IMG/VR virus record: IMGVR_UViG_3300009164_003083
Location: 1 to 20,779 of that record
DNA length: 20,779 bases
Origin: a virus
Strand: one strand, 5' to 3'
The notes beneath the pieces are model-generated. The model was not told the origin of the DNA, did no database searches, and saw nothing but the letters and a program-made list of their open reading frames with translations. Position 1 is the first letter of the stretch, and every line of letters begins with the position of its first letter. The position numbers and the translations under genes are program-made. Positions 1-5,617 of the stretch are shown piece by piece.

Positions 1-147
1 CCGATTCGGGATAGATACATCATTGAGGGCTTCTTCTAGAAGCACCTGATCTTCTTCCGATAAGTGGTCAGACCATTCGCCTACGACACACTTACGTACT
101 TGGGTGCTTATCTTGATCTTATAATCTTGCAAGGCCTCAGCCAACAT
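1..147 (-). CDS. Partial hypothetical protein (N-terminal 49 residues)
   Basis: The reading frame opens with ATG at 145-147 and runs off the left edge without a stop, so only the N-terminus is visible. A GGAG ribosome-binding site sits about six bases before the ATG. The visible peptide begins MLAEALQDYKIK and continues with a Trp-containing segment (VVGEWSDHLSEEDQ) and an acidic helix (LLEEALNDVSIPN). It resembles small phage proteins that carry a predicted DNA-binding helical domain after such a segment, but the diagnostic part lies outside the window. It lies downstream of the hairpin at 179-196, so it may be transcribed separately from the main operon or only by read-through. The gene is probable and its function is unknown. 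Confidence 0.6.
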   Translation of the reverse strand, partial: MLAEALQDYKIKISTQVRKCVVGEWSDHLSEEDQVLLEEALNDVSIPNR

Positions 148-178
148 ATTTTACTCCAATTGTTATCCCGATTAAAGA

Positions 179-196
179 GTGGCCCCGAAGGGCCAC
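179..196 (-). terminator. UUCG-capped hairpin, likely terminator after the 128-residue gene
   Basis: A perfect 7-bp stem, GTGGCCC/GGGCCAC, encloses a four-base loop that reads TTCG on the minus strand, the very stable C(UUCG)G tetraloop arrangement. It lies 24 bases after the stop of the gene at 221-607. On the minus strand it is followed by TCTTTAATC, a short and impure T tract. This fits an intrinsic terminator or an mRNA 3'-end stabiliser at the end of the long operon; the weak T tract leaves the termination efficiency open. Confidence 0.65.
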
Positions 197-220
197 CCAA
201 TTATTAAATTATTGTATTAC

Positions 221-607
221 TTAATTGTACGATGAACCCATGCCATCGTCAAATACCGAACGACTACGGTTAGTAGAAGGAGGAACGATACGACCGCTTG
301 CCTGTGTAGCACCAGCTTCTGGAGCCGTAGGGATTACAGTGTTAACTGTAACTGCATAGCGAGCGCCATTACGTTCTGCTCCGCCACCAACATTAGGTGA
401 AAGGATATTTGGACGGTTAGCCTTATTGGTGATCGTAGGATCTCCAGCTGCCGTGTTACCACGTGGCATTAGGGTAGCGCGACCGGTTTCGGTAGCTGAT
501 GGGTACTGAGCAGAACTAGCTGCTTCTGTGCCCATAGGTACGCGAGGCGCACCGGTTTTGGCCATACCGGCCAAGGCTTCGTCTACATTGTCGGAAGAAT
601 TAGCCAC
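221..607 (-). CDS. Low-complexity Ala/Thr/Ser-rich protein of unknown function
   Basis: This 128-residue protein starts with GTG at 605-607, preceded by a GAGGT ribosome-binding site about six bases upstream. It is rich in Ala, Thr, Ser, Gly, Asn and Pro, has no Cys, no predicted membrane segment and no recognisable enzymatic motif, and looks largely disordered. Segments such as TNKANRPNILSPNVGG and QASGRIVPPSTNRSR are typical of flexible linkers or tails. It is the last gene before the UUCG hairpin, so it ends the operon. It could be a virion-associated or scaffold-like protein, but nothing in the sequence proves it. The clear ribosome-binding site, good position and terminator downstream support a real gene. 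Confidence 0.65.
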   Translation of the reverse strand: MANSSDNVDEALAGMAKTGAPRVPMGTEAASSAQYPSATETGRATLMPRGNTAAGDPTITNKANRPNILSPNVGGGAERNGARYAVTVNTVIPTAPEAGATQASGRIVPPSTNRSRSVFDDGMGSSYN

Positions 608-680
608 TTTTTACCTCATTCTAGAATAGAGAGCTGTACTGCTATATAAACGGTAAGTCTTATAGCTTTAAATATCAGCC

Positions 681-968
681 TTAACTTGCAGTAATTGTGA
701 ATACAATTGCTGAAATAGTACCTTCTCTGGACTCAACAGAAGTGAATCCCGGCTTGCAAACAAGGTCAAGCCCTCGTGGGGCTACATAACCTCTGGCGAT
801 TGCAATGGCCTTAACAGCCTGGTTTACAGCTGAAGCGCCTACCGCACGGATACGTACTGTTGGATTTTCGTACAATGCATGGGCAATAGCTGAGCCGACT
901 GACTGAGCATTTGATCCTGCACTCACCCTTAGGGTGTTTTCTTCTTGCTTATCTGATGTTTCGCTCAC
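681..968 (-). CDS. spoVS: SpoVS-like (stage V sporulation protein S) nucleic-acid-binding protein
   Basis: This 95-residue protein starts with GTG at 966-968 after an AGGGAA ribosome-binding site. From about residue 13 it follows the SpoVS family almost end to end: LRVSAGSNAQSVGSAIAHAL, then IRAVGASAVNQAVKAIAIAR, GYVAPRGLDLVCKPGF, and a C-terminal strand SAIVFTITA. SpoVS folds like Alba-type nucleic-acid-binding proteins and affects spore-coat assembly and septation in Bacillus. The phage copy keeps the core NQAVKAIAIARG signature, so DNA or RNA binding is likely. Its role in the phage (chromatin-like binding, or tuning host development) is inference. It sits between the RuvC-like resolvase and the low-complexity gene, about 55 bases after the former. 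A short 12-residue N-terminal extension is not part of the family core. Confidence 0.9.
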   Translation of the reverse strand: MSETSDKQEENTLRVSAGSNAQSVGSAIAHALYENPTVRIRAVGASAVNQAVKAIAIARGYVAPRGLDLVCKPGFTSVESREGTISAIVFTITAS

Positions 969-1023
969 GATTAGTGTTCCCTATGGTTTCGATTATTGGA
1001 GCGCCCTCAGTAAAACCCTATCA

Positions 1024-1566
1024 CTATTTAGCTAGTAACTTGTCGTAAACTTCTTTTTCATACTCAAAGTCGTGGGCATTACGGGCAATCCGTGCTAACC
1101 CATAGGAGTCTGCGGCATTGTCATTATTGAACTCCACGCCCCATTTCTTATATACATTGAGAAGGATCTGGTTCTTATCTACCCGACCCTTGCCGGTTAT
1201 GTACTTCTTTAGGCTGGTAGGTGGAACAACTAGAGGTAAAGCCGCTGCTTGATTAGCAAATCTATAAGCATCAAACAAAGCTAGGCGAATCATTCCTCCG
1301 AGTTCTCCTGCCATATTTGCCATTTGGCTCCCAAATGCGTAACCCTCAATAGCCACCGACCCAACAACGTACCTATCAAGAAACCCAAGCATAAAGGCCC
1401 TAGCTTTATGAAGACGCTCAACACCAGTTCCATCTATCTTCTTTACCTCCGTGTAGTAGTTACCGTCTTTATCAATAGCAGTAATAGCAAAGCCAGAGTA
1501 AGACTGGTCTATGCCAATAGATACTTCACCCTTGAGATCAGGAGATCCAAATACTTTAAGACTCAT
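1024..1566 (-). CDS. ruvC: RuvC-like Holliday junction resolvase
   Basis: This predicted 180-residue metal-dependent endonuclease has the RuvC/RNase H fold and would cut Holliday junctions or other branched DNA made during replication and recombination. Visible acidic catalytic residues are Asp20 in strand 1 (SIGIDQSYSG), Glu74 (VAIEGYAFGS) and the C-terminal pair Asp149/Asp153 in NDNAADSYGLARIA, the family's usual D-x3-D arrangement. A basic KKYITGKGRVDK loop precedes the last helix, as in phage relatives. I chose the ATG at 1564-1566 (MSLKVFG) over an in-frame ATG 54 bases upstream, because the extra 18 residues are unlike the family. A weak AAAGAAAG site precedes the chosen start. It overlaps the end of the upstream gene by 11 bases. 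A second, unrelated resolvase-like nuclease lies at 5243-5617. Confidence 0.85.
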   Translation of the reverse strand: MSLKVFGSPDLKGEVSIGIDQSYSGFAITAIDKDGNYYTEVKKIDGTGVERLHKARAFMLGFLDRYVVGSVAIEGYAFGSQMANMAGELGGMIRLALFDAYRFANQAAALPLVVPPTSLKKYITGKGRVDKNQILLNVYKKWGVEFNNDNAADSYGLARIARNAHDFEYEKEVYDKLLAK

Positions 1567-1849
1567 TACTATAACTTTCTTTATGCTTTGAACAATCAGG
1601 GCCACATACCCTAAACCCATTACGAATACTTTTAGTAATAATTTGCCAGCTTATAATCTGAAGCCGTGAGAATACCCTAAAATCTACGTGTAGATGCCCA
1701 TGCCAATACTTTACTTTAACCCAACGTGTTTCAAAAGCATTATCTATAAAGGGAACAGAGGTAATAAATATACGTAAATACTTAGACCTAAAGTTATAAA
1801 TATTTTGAGTACGTGTTTTAGTTTGATGTATAGTTTTTTCAATACGCAT
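1556..1849 (-). CDS. Small basic protein of unknown function
   Basis: This 97-residue basic protein has no recognised family. Its ATG overlaps the stop of the previous gene as TAATG, and GGTGAG lies about six bases upstream, so translation is probably coupled. Aromatic- and His-rich residues (YWHGHLH, residues 48-54) and a short CGPDCSKH motif (Cys82, Cys86, His89) could hold a metal ion, though this is speculative. Base use is more AT-rich than in the flanking nuclease genes. Its end overlaps the RuvC-like gene by 11 bases. I assign no function; the overlaps on both sides are the main evidence that the frame is used. Confidence 0.6.
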   Translation of the reverse strand: MRIEKTIHQTKTRTQNIYNFRSKYLRIFITSVPFIDNAFETRWVKVKYWHGHLHVDFRVFSRLQIISWQIITKSIRNGFRVCGPDCSKHKESYSNES

Positions 1850-2163
1850 TACTGCTCACCGTCTAACTTTTTTTCTAATAACTCTGCTAATTTGTTTTCT
1901 TCATACTCTATAGAACTAATTATTTCATCGGTGATAGATAGAGGCTGTATACCTTTACTATATCTATCCCAAAACCAACCCATCATGTAACGTACAGCAT
2001 CCGTAGCACAAAGACACTCTTTTTTATTTTGTGGAATACAGTCAGTAATGTGAAAAACATAAGTGTGTACGTTTATAAACTTATCAACTAGCTCTAAGTC
2101 TAAGTACCTATGTTTTGAATCTTGGGCAGCTTTATGAGCAAACGCCTGTGGTGCAGGGATCAT
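1849..2163 (-). CDS. Hypothetical protein bracketed by a 16-bp direct repeat
   Basis: This 104-residue protein matches no family I recognise. It has three cysteines close together (Cys42, Cys50, Cys52), an aromatic patch (YMMGWFWDRY, residues 59-68) and an acidic, probably helical C-terminus (EYEENKLAELLEKKLDGEQ). Its ATG overlaps the upstream stop as ATGA, and its stop overlaps the next ATG as TAATG, so all three genes are likely coupled. The final residues LDGEQ repeat the LDGEQ at the end of the upstream protein, and the DNA encoding them is an exact 16-bp direct repeat (1852-1867 and 2166-2181). That arrangement suggests the gene arrived as a unit or arose next to a copied ribosome-binding cassette. 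Confidence 0.65.
   Translation of the reverse strand: MIPAPQAFAHKAAQDSKHRYLDLELVDKFINVHTYVFHITDCIPQNKKECLCATDAVRYMMGWFWDRYSKGIQPLSITDEIISSIEYEENKLAELLEKKLDGEQ
1852..1867. repeat. 16-bp direct repeat, copy 1 (gene-end and ribosome-binding cassette)
   Basis: CTGCTCACCGTCTAAC occurs here and again at 2166-2181, identical over all 16 bases and 314 bases apart. On the minus strand it encodes the last residues LDGEQ of the 104-residue protein and carries the GGTGAG ribosome-binding site of the next gene. Confidence 0.9.
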
Positions 2164-2405
2164 TCCTGCTCACCGTCTAACGCTTTGATTGTTGGACATG
2201 GGTAAACAATAGGAAATACTGAAACGCTAAAACCATTTTCCCAACTTTGGTAACAAGTGATGCAGTTTCCAAATCCATTATCAAAATGCAACTCACGTAC
2301 ACGCTGAATGGCTTCAGTCTTTTGCTTGTTAAGTTCCATGTACTGAACAGCAGTTGCGTTCCAATCAACGGCACCGACGTCAATGGTTTCAATTTTGTCA
2401 CTCAT
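2160..2405 (-). CDS. Small Cys/His protein with CxxC and PCxTIxxL motif
   Basis: This 81-residue protein has a candidate zinc site: His40, Cys48, Cys51 (NCITC) and Cys70 in YPCPTIKALDG. The C-terminal signature PC-x-TI-x-x-L-x-G recurs in the 68-residue protein at 3901-4107 (WPCNTIRLLNG), which also has a His about seven residues before its CxxC, so the two look like divergent members of one small zinc-binding family. The N-terminal half (ELNKQKTEAIQRVRELH) is probably helical. The ATG overlaps the dNMP kinase stop as ATGA, and the stop overlaps the next ATG in the same way. The function is unknown; nucleic-acid or protein binding would be typical of such mini zinc proteins, but that is inference. 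Confidence 0.7.
   Translation of the reverse strand: MSDKIETIDVGAVDWNATAVQYMELNKQKTEAIQRVRELHFDNGFGNCITCYQSWENGFSVSVFPIVYPCPTIKALDGEQE
2166..2181. repeat. 16-bp direct repeat, copy 2
   Basis: This is identical to 1852-1867. It encodes LDGEQ at the C-terminus of the 81-residue protein and provides the ribosome-binding region of the 104-residue gene, so the two copies bracket that gene. Confidence 0.9.
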
Positions 2406-2932
2406 GCTACTACCAACATCATCTTATCTATTAGATATTTTAAATTTGCTAGGTCACCATCATTCTTAATGGTAAAGTCAAATGTGTAGTCGTCTAGATC
2501 TACTTCAGACTTATGCTTGTTGACTGGTCCGGTGCCTGGGCGCTTTACACGCCATAACTGACCACCTAGGTCACGGATAGCGTCTGCCTCATTCTGGTAG
2601 CGAACATCAGTAATGATGTAGTTCTTAGAGGGATCTAGTCCACCTAGAGTCTTGTTGACCCAAATGTTTTCCCCAAAGATCTCACGACCAGCTTCTGTAC
2701 CCATACGCTGTAGGAGCATACGTAGTTCTGGGCTAGTACGCTTAGCCTTTTCCCACCCCATTAGCATTACAAGATCTTTAACCCTGACCCCAATACCAAG
2801 CAAGGGGTTCAAAGCTACAAGAGCTTCACGCAATGTATCTGCAAAAGCAGCACGCTCAAAGCCGTACTCTAGTGCAATCTTGGCGATCTCATCCTTACCG
2901 GACTGTGCGTAGCCTGATACTCCAATAATCAT
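2402..2932 (-). CDS. Deoxynucleoside monophosphate kinase (T4 gp1-like)
   Basis: This 176-residue P-loop kinase is predicted to phosphorylate dNMPs to dNDPs, feeding DNA synthesis. The Walker A loop is at residues 6-14 (SGYAQSGKDE). It is followed by the typical FADTLREAL segment and an LRMLLQRMGTEAGR helix, and then the family hallmark IITDVRYQNEADAI near residue 106 with WRVKRPG after it. Length and motif order fit phage dNMP kinases. The ATG overlaps the upstream stop as TAATG with AAGGAAAAG before it, and the stop overlaps the next gene as ATGA. It sits among small unknown genes in the recombination end of the operon. Confidence in the kinase fold is high; the exact nucleotide range cannot be read from sequence. 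Confidence 0.88.
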   Translation of the reverse strand: MIIGVSGYAQSGKDEIAKIALEYGFERAAFADTLREALVALNPLLGIGVRVKDLVMLMGWEKAKRTSPELRMLLQRMGTEAGREIFGENIWVNKTLGGLDPSKNYIITDVRYQNEADAIRDLGGQLWRVKRPGTGPVNKHKSEVDLDDYTFDFTIKNDGDLANLKYLIDKMMLVVA

Positions 2933-3429
2933 TACTTTTCCTTATTGCTGTATGGTGAATGGACTTCGTTAGAGTTTGTGCTGTAAGTAGAGGATTCTTT
3001 AAATGAAGGTGGGTACTTACGAGACTTAAATGAATTTAACCTTTTTTCATGGTTTTTGTCTGCGTCCTTTTGAACTATAGCTCCTAACTCCCGCTGAAGA
3101 CTAACTATCTCTGCCCTAGCAACAGCTAACTGTTCTTGAAGTTTCTTTTTCTCATCGGGGGATATTGCATACTCATTAATAAGAGATGCTACAAGAGCTT
3201 GACCTAATGCGACAAAATCTACAACGCTAGCTTCTTCAGCACAGCATTCTTCTTCACACATGACTAGAGCATCTTGAAGAATGTTATGTAGTAGTTCTCC
3301 AGCTTCTTCAGTATCTTCATGACTTAGTACTTTGAGTGTTGACTCTTTACGCTTACCAAAACTAACTGTAGTACTAGAGCCATTGGTAGTTGTAGTACTA
3401 GTTTTTGAATAATCTGTTGGATGGAACAT
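2932..3429 (-). CDS. Hypothetical coiled-coil protein
   Basis: This 165-residue protein is of unknown function. The N-terminus is Ser/Thr-rich (KTSTTTTNGSSTT). The middle is acidic with three close cysteines (MCEEECCAEE, Cys58, Cys62, Cys63). Residues 92-120 (EKKKLQEQLAVARAEIVSL and on) look like a two- to four-heptad coiled coil. The C-terminus is basic, then Ser/Tyr/Asn-rich and probably disordered. The start overlaps the upstream stop as TAATG. The charged coiled coil suggests oligomerisation or a partner protein, but no family is recognised. Confidence 0.7.
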   Translation of the reverse strand: MFHPTDYSKTSTTTTNGSSTTVSFGKRKESTLKVLSHEDTEEAGELLHNILQDALVMCEEECCAEEASVVDFVALGQALVASLINEYAISPDEKKKLQEQLAVARAEIVSLQRELGAIVQKDADKNHEKRLNSFKSRKYPPSFKESSTYSTNSNEVHSPYSNKEK

Positions 3430-3908
3430 TAGGCCGTATACCTCCGTGCACGGTTCTTTACACCGCTATCTGATGTGCGACGAGTTAGTTCACGAGAAAC
3501 CAGTGCAGCATCACGCTCTAGGTTTTGTAACAACGTCTCAATCAACTTACGATAAGCATGCTTTTCATCTAGTTCTTGCTTTGCCTCAGCAACTTTAGGG
3601 TCTAGCGCGATTTGCGCTTTAGCAATAGTGACGCGATCACCAGTACCGCCCTTCCAGTTATTGATCAAAGCTGTTGACTCTAGCACAGATACTAGTCGGT
3701 CAGACTCACGCTCATCAATTGCTGCTACAGCTAACTGTGGTGCGACATAGTCATTCCATGTAGTTAGTGTAACGAATAGGTCCATTAGCTCATCGTCATC
3801 AAGTTCTGTAATGTCCCTAGGTAGTTCTGGGATATCGTAGGACGGCTTAGATGGGATCTTAAAACCTTTGGTGCTAAGAGAATTTAGTGCTCGTAAACTG
3901 TTACTCAT
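3429..3908 (-). CDS. Conserved-looking phage protein, helical, unknown function
   Basis: This 159-residue, mostly helical protein has an acidic N-terminal stretch (PRDITELDDDELMDLFVTLT), a middle rich in Ala, Asp and Glu, and a long helical hairpin (VAEAKQELDEKHAYRKLIETL, then LERDAALVSRELTRR). I have a general memory of similar proteins in replication regions of other actinobacteriophages, but no assigned role. I start it at the ATG at 3906-3908 (MSNSLRAL) rather than 12 bases upstream, because GGAG lies six bases before this ATG and would itself overlap the upstream one. It overlaps the previous gene by eight bases and its stop overlaps the next ATG as TAATG. The basic tail NRARRYTA could touch nucleic acid. 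Confidence 0.75.
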   Translation of the reverse strand: MSNSLRALNSLSTKGFKIPSKPSYDIPELPRDITELDDDELMDLFVTLTTWNDYVAPQLAVAAIDERESDRLVSVLESTALINNWKGGTGDRVTIAKAQIALDPKVAEAKQELDEKHAYRKLIETLLQNLERDAALVSRELTRRTSDSGVKNRARRYTA

Positions 3909-4107
3909 TTGTATCTCCATTTAGTAAACGGATAGTGTTGCATGGCCAAGCTTGTCCACACTCAGTGCAAGCAACCTTACCATAGATATGTGTCATCTTC
4001 TTATGCAGCCTTAGTAGGCCCCCATACAAATCTATTAGACCTTTTTCTGCTAGAGCCTTATCAAGCAAAGCATATTCTTCGCTGTTGTCTACATCAGACC
4101 ACTTCAT
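3901..4107 (-). CDS. Mini zinc-binding protein with CxxC and WPCxTI motif
   Basis: This 68-residue protein has a likely zinc site: His40, Cys47, Cys50 and Cys56 in ACTECGQAWPCNTIRLLNG. The C-terminal motif matches that of the 81-residue protein at 2160-2405. The N-terminal part (YALLDKALAEKGLIDLYGGL) is amphipathic and helical. A strong GGAGG lies six bases before the ATG, inside the end of the Cas4-like gene, which it overlaps by 14 bases. Its position right after a DNA nuclease suggests a nucleic-acid-related accessory role, but that rests on context only. Confidence 0.75.
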   Translation of the reverse strand: MKWSDVDNSEEYALLDKALAEKGLIDLYGGLLRLHKKMTHIYGKVACTECGQAWPCNTIRLLNGDTNE

Positions 4108-4993
4108 TTGCTTCCTCCCTAAAAGTTTCGCAACGCTTGCAACCCTTTACTGGATCAATATTACATGCAGGTGGGCGCTTGTTGTCAACTGCCCACTTTA
4201 CATCCAGTGCGTTCTCAAAGATCTCGGCTACATACTCTGGGTCATACTGGACCTCAAACTCTTTGTAGTCTTGGTTAGCTTTGAGTTCGTAGATGAATAC
4301 TATCGATCCAGGAGCTGACTCTGCAAGTCCTTCTTCTACCATTAAGTGACACAGGTGCAAATAGACCTGGCCCTGAAGCATATGTGACCTGAAAGGCTGC
4401 TTGACTGCCCTCCATGCAGTTTCCAGGTCACCATTGGCAGCGGATAGTAGCGCAGGCGCTTCAAACCTAAACGTGCCAGTCCCCATTGATTTAATCTCAA
4501 TGAGGAAATCATCTCCTAAGCCCTTGACCCAGCCATCAGAATGGCCACGGATCATATGCTTTTCAGACGATAAAGGTACTTCCTTGTAGAGTAGACCGCC
4601 TTCATTACAGAACTGGCAACCATCTGGTGAAGTACCATAAAAAGATTCATTGCAATATACACACTCCCAAAGACCATACATGTTGCCCATGCTGGTAATC
4701 CAGGTCTGCCACTTGTGGTGGATAGCGTGGCCCTCATCAAAGATTGACTGTAGGCGTAATGTTGGCTTCTCTTGAGTAGCTACGTAGTTACCGGTCAACT
4801 GGTGGTAGGCATGCAGTGCACACCATTCCTTCTTAATCATGTCACTAGGGTGAAGATACGACTGATCCCGGAACTCTGGCTCACGGGTAAGAATGTAACG
4901 CTCTAGTGGACCAGTTAACCGGCTTACACGCTTGTTAGCATCAAGAAAGGCTTTCAGGTTTTTGCTTGTTATTTTTTGAGGTTTTGAGGGCAT
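4094..4993 (-). CDS. Cas4/RecB-like PD-(D/E)XK exonuclease with Fe-S cysteines and an inserted zinc ribbon
   Basis: This 299-residue predicted nuclease has the Cas4/RecB-family active site in order: His89 (EGHAIHH), Asp153 (GHSDG), Glu166 and Lys168 (LIEIKSM) and Gln209 (QGQVYLHL). One N-terminal cysteine (Cys58, EWCAL) plus a C-terminal trio (Cys277, Cys285, Cys288, in ACNIDPVKGCKRC) is the pattern that holds a 4Fe-4S cluster in Cas4 and AddB. Between the His and Asp motifs is an extra CxxC...CxxC zinc ribbon (Cys111, Cys114, Cys126, Cys129), which ordinary Cas4 lacks. It would resect DNA ends for the RecA encoded nearby. There is no CRISPR array or cas1 in the window, so a recombination role is more likely than spacer acquisition. 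Its start overlaps the WhiB gene by 53 bases, which is long but within phage habit; the start is only moderately certain. Confidence 0.85.
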   Translation of the reverse strand: MPSKPQKITSKNLKAFLDANKRVSRLTGPLERYILTREPEFRDQSYLHPSDMIKKEWCALHAYHQLTGNYVATQEKPTLRLQSIFDEGHAIHHKWQTWITSMGNMYGLWECVYCNESFYGTSPDGCQFCNEGGLLYKEVPLSSEKHMIRGHSDGWVKGLGDDFLIEIKSMGTGTFRFEAPALLSAANGDLETAWRAVKQPFRSHMLQGQVYLHLCHLMVEEGLAESAPGSIVFIYELKANQDYKEFEVQYDPEYVAEIFENALDVKWAVDNKRPPACNIDPVKGCKRCETFREEANEVV

Positions 4994-5300
4994 TTGGAGT
5001 TTCCAACCATTCGTCTAAGGTCATACCTGCTGCAGTATATTTACGAATCATAGCGTTCCTTTCACGATGTGACAAACCGCCCCAAATACCATGAAGCTCA
5101 TCATTCTTGATTGCTTCTTTTAGGCACTCTTTGCGTACAGGGCAAGCTGGTTCACCATCGTTACCAAGACAGACTGCCTTGGCTTTGTCTGCTATGTTCG
5201 TGTAAAGATCTTTATCCCGAGGTGGGAAGAAAATCTCGGTGTCTATTCCTCGGCACTTAGCATCGTATCGCCAAGCCCAGGGGACGTCGTCGTCGTACAT
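4941..5300 (-). CDS. WhiB-family Fe-S transcription factor, long Cys2-Cys3 spacing
   Basis: This 119-residue WhiB-like protein has four cysteines, Cys16 (DAKCRG), Cys44, Cys53 and Cys59 (CPVRKEC), then ELHGIWGGLSHRER at residues 68-81, the family's turn motif before a basic DNA-binding tail. WhiB proteins bind a 4Fe-4S cluster and usually act with the principal sigma factor. The usual spacing C-x2-C-x5-C is altered here to C-x8-C-x5-C, with LGNDGEPA inserted between the second and third cysteines. AGGAACG precedes the ATG. It overlaps both neighbours, by 58 bases upstream and 53 downstream. Phage WhiB proteins can interfere with host WhiB2 and block superinfection (known for mycobacteriophage TM4); whether this one does is inference. 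The Lys/Asn-rich C-terminus is unlike a typical WhiB tail. Confidence 0.9.
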   Translation of the reverse strand: MYDDDVPWAWRYDAKCRGIDTEIFFPPRDKDLYTNIADKAKAVCLGNDGEPACPVRKECLKEAIKNDELHGIWGGLSHRERNAMIRKYTAAGMTLDEWLETPNALKTSKNNKQKPESLS

Positions 5301-5617
5301 ATATGCTCGTTCCTAAAATCTCGAAGTTCCATGAAATCATGTTCCTCCATAAGCACATAGTTTTTCCCGTTTAAATGTATTCCTAAAACAGCTGTACGAC
5401 TATCTAAGATAGCTTCCATAACTATCTTTTCTAATACATCTGATTTGAGAGTGAAAGACTTCTTACTTGTCCACTTATGTTCAATGAGCAAGTCGTCAGT
5501 GCGTACATCACCCTTACGTGACCAGAAGGCCCCGGAGCCAGCAGAACGCTGGCCTCCGAGGGCTTTCTCTAAACGCTTTTCATGCTTTAGAGATTGCTTT
5601 TGGCCTTCAGTCTTCAT
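5243..5617 (-). CDS. PD-(D/E)XK nuclease, Hjc-like putative Holliday junction resolvase
   Basis: This 124-residue protein has a short Hjc-like nuclease core. A helix with a conserved Glu (HEKRLEKALGG, residues 12-22) is followed by SAGSGAFWSRKGDVR, with Asp37 in GDVR, and by Glu46-x-Lys48 in LLIEHKWTSKKSF, the catalytic D...ExK triad. Phage proteins of this kind are often called Holliday junction resolvases; a nicking endonuclease with another DNA target is possible. Its ATG overlaps the RecA stop as TAATG, which fits a joint recombination role. Its C-terminus, rich in Thr and Ser, overlaps the WhiB gene by 58 bases. A 10-bp intragenic hairpin lies at 5533-5558. Confidence 0.8.
   Translation of the reverse strand: MKTEGQKQSLKHEKRLEKALGGQRSAGSGAFWSRKGDVRTDDLLIEHKWTSKKSFTLKSDVLEKIVMEAILDSRTAVLGIHLNGKNYVLMEEHDFMELRDFRNEHICTTTTSPGLGDTMLSAEE
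5533..5558 (-). other. Intragenic hairpin, 10-bp stem with one bulge
   Basis: CGGAGCCAGC and GCTGGcCTCCG pair with one bulged C (5553) around a five-base loop. It lies about 60-85 bases into the resolvase-like gene, in an otherwise AT-leaning region. It may only reflect coding of AGSGA-type residues, or it may modulate translation or mRNA cleavage. Confidence 0.5.

Noticed and set aside
608-680. Promoter before the low-complexity gene
   Set aside because: TTTAAA and TTATAT-like boxes can be picked, but the match is weak in an AT-rich gap; not supported enough to list.
1567-1620. 18-residue N-terminal extension of the RuvC-like protein
   Set aside because: No ribosome-binding site precedes the upstream ATG, and the extension is unlike the family; the start at 1564-1566 is preferred.
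2177-2401. Alternative 74-codon minus-strand frame
   Set aside because: It overlaps the 81-residue gene in another frame; the latter has both ATGA overlaps and the shared zinc motif.
4094-4993. CRISPR-Cas adaptation module
   Set aside because: The Cas4-like gene is alone: no cas1, cas2 or repeat-spacer array is visible. A phage recombination nuclease is simpler.
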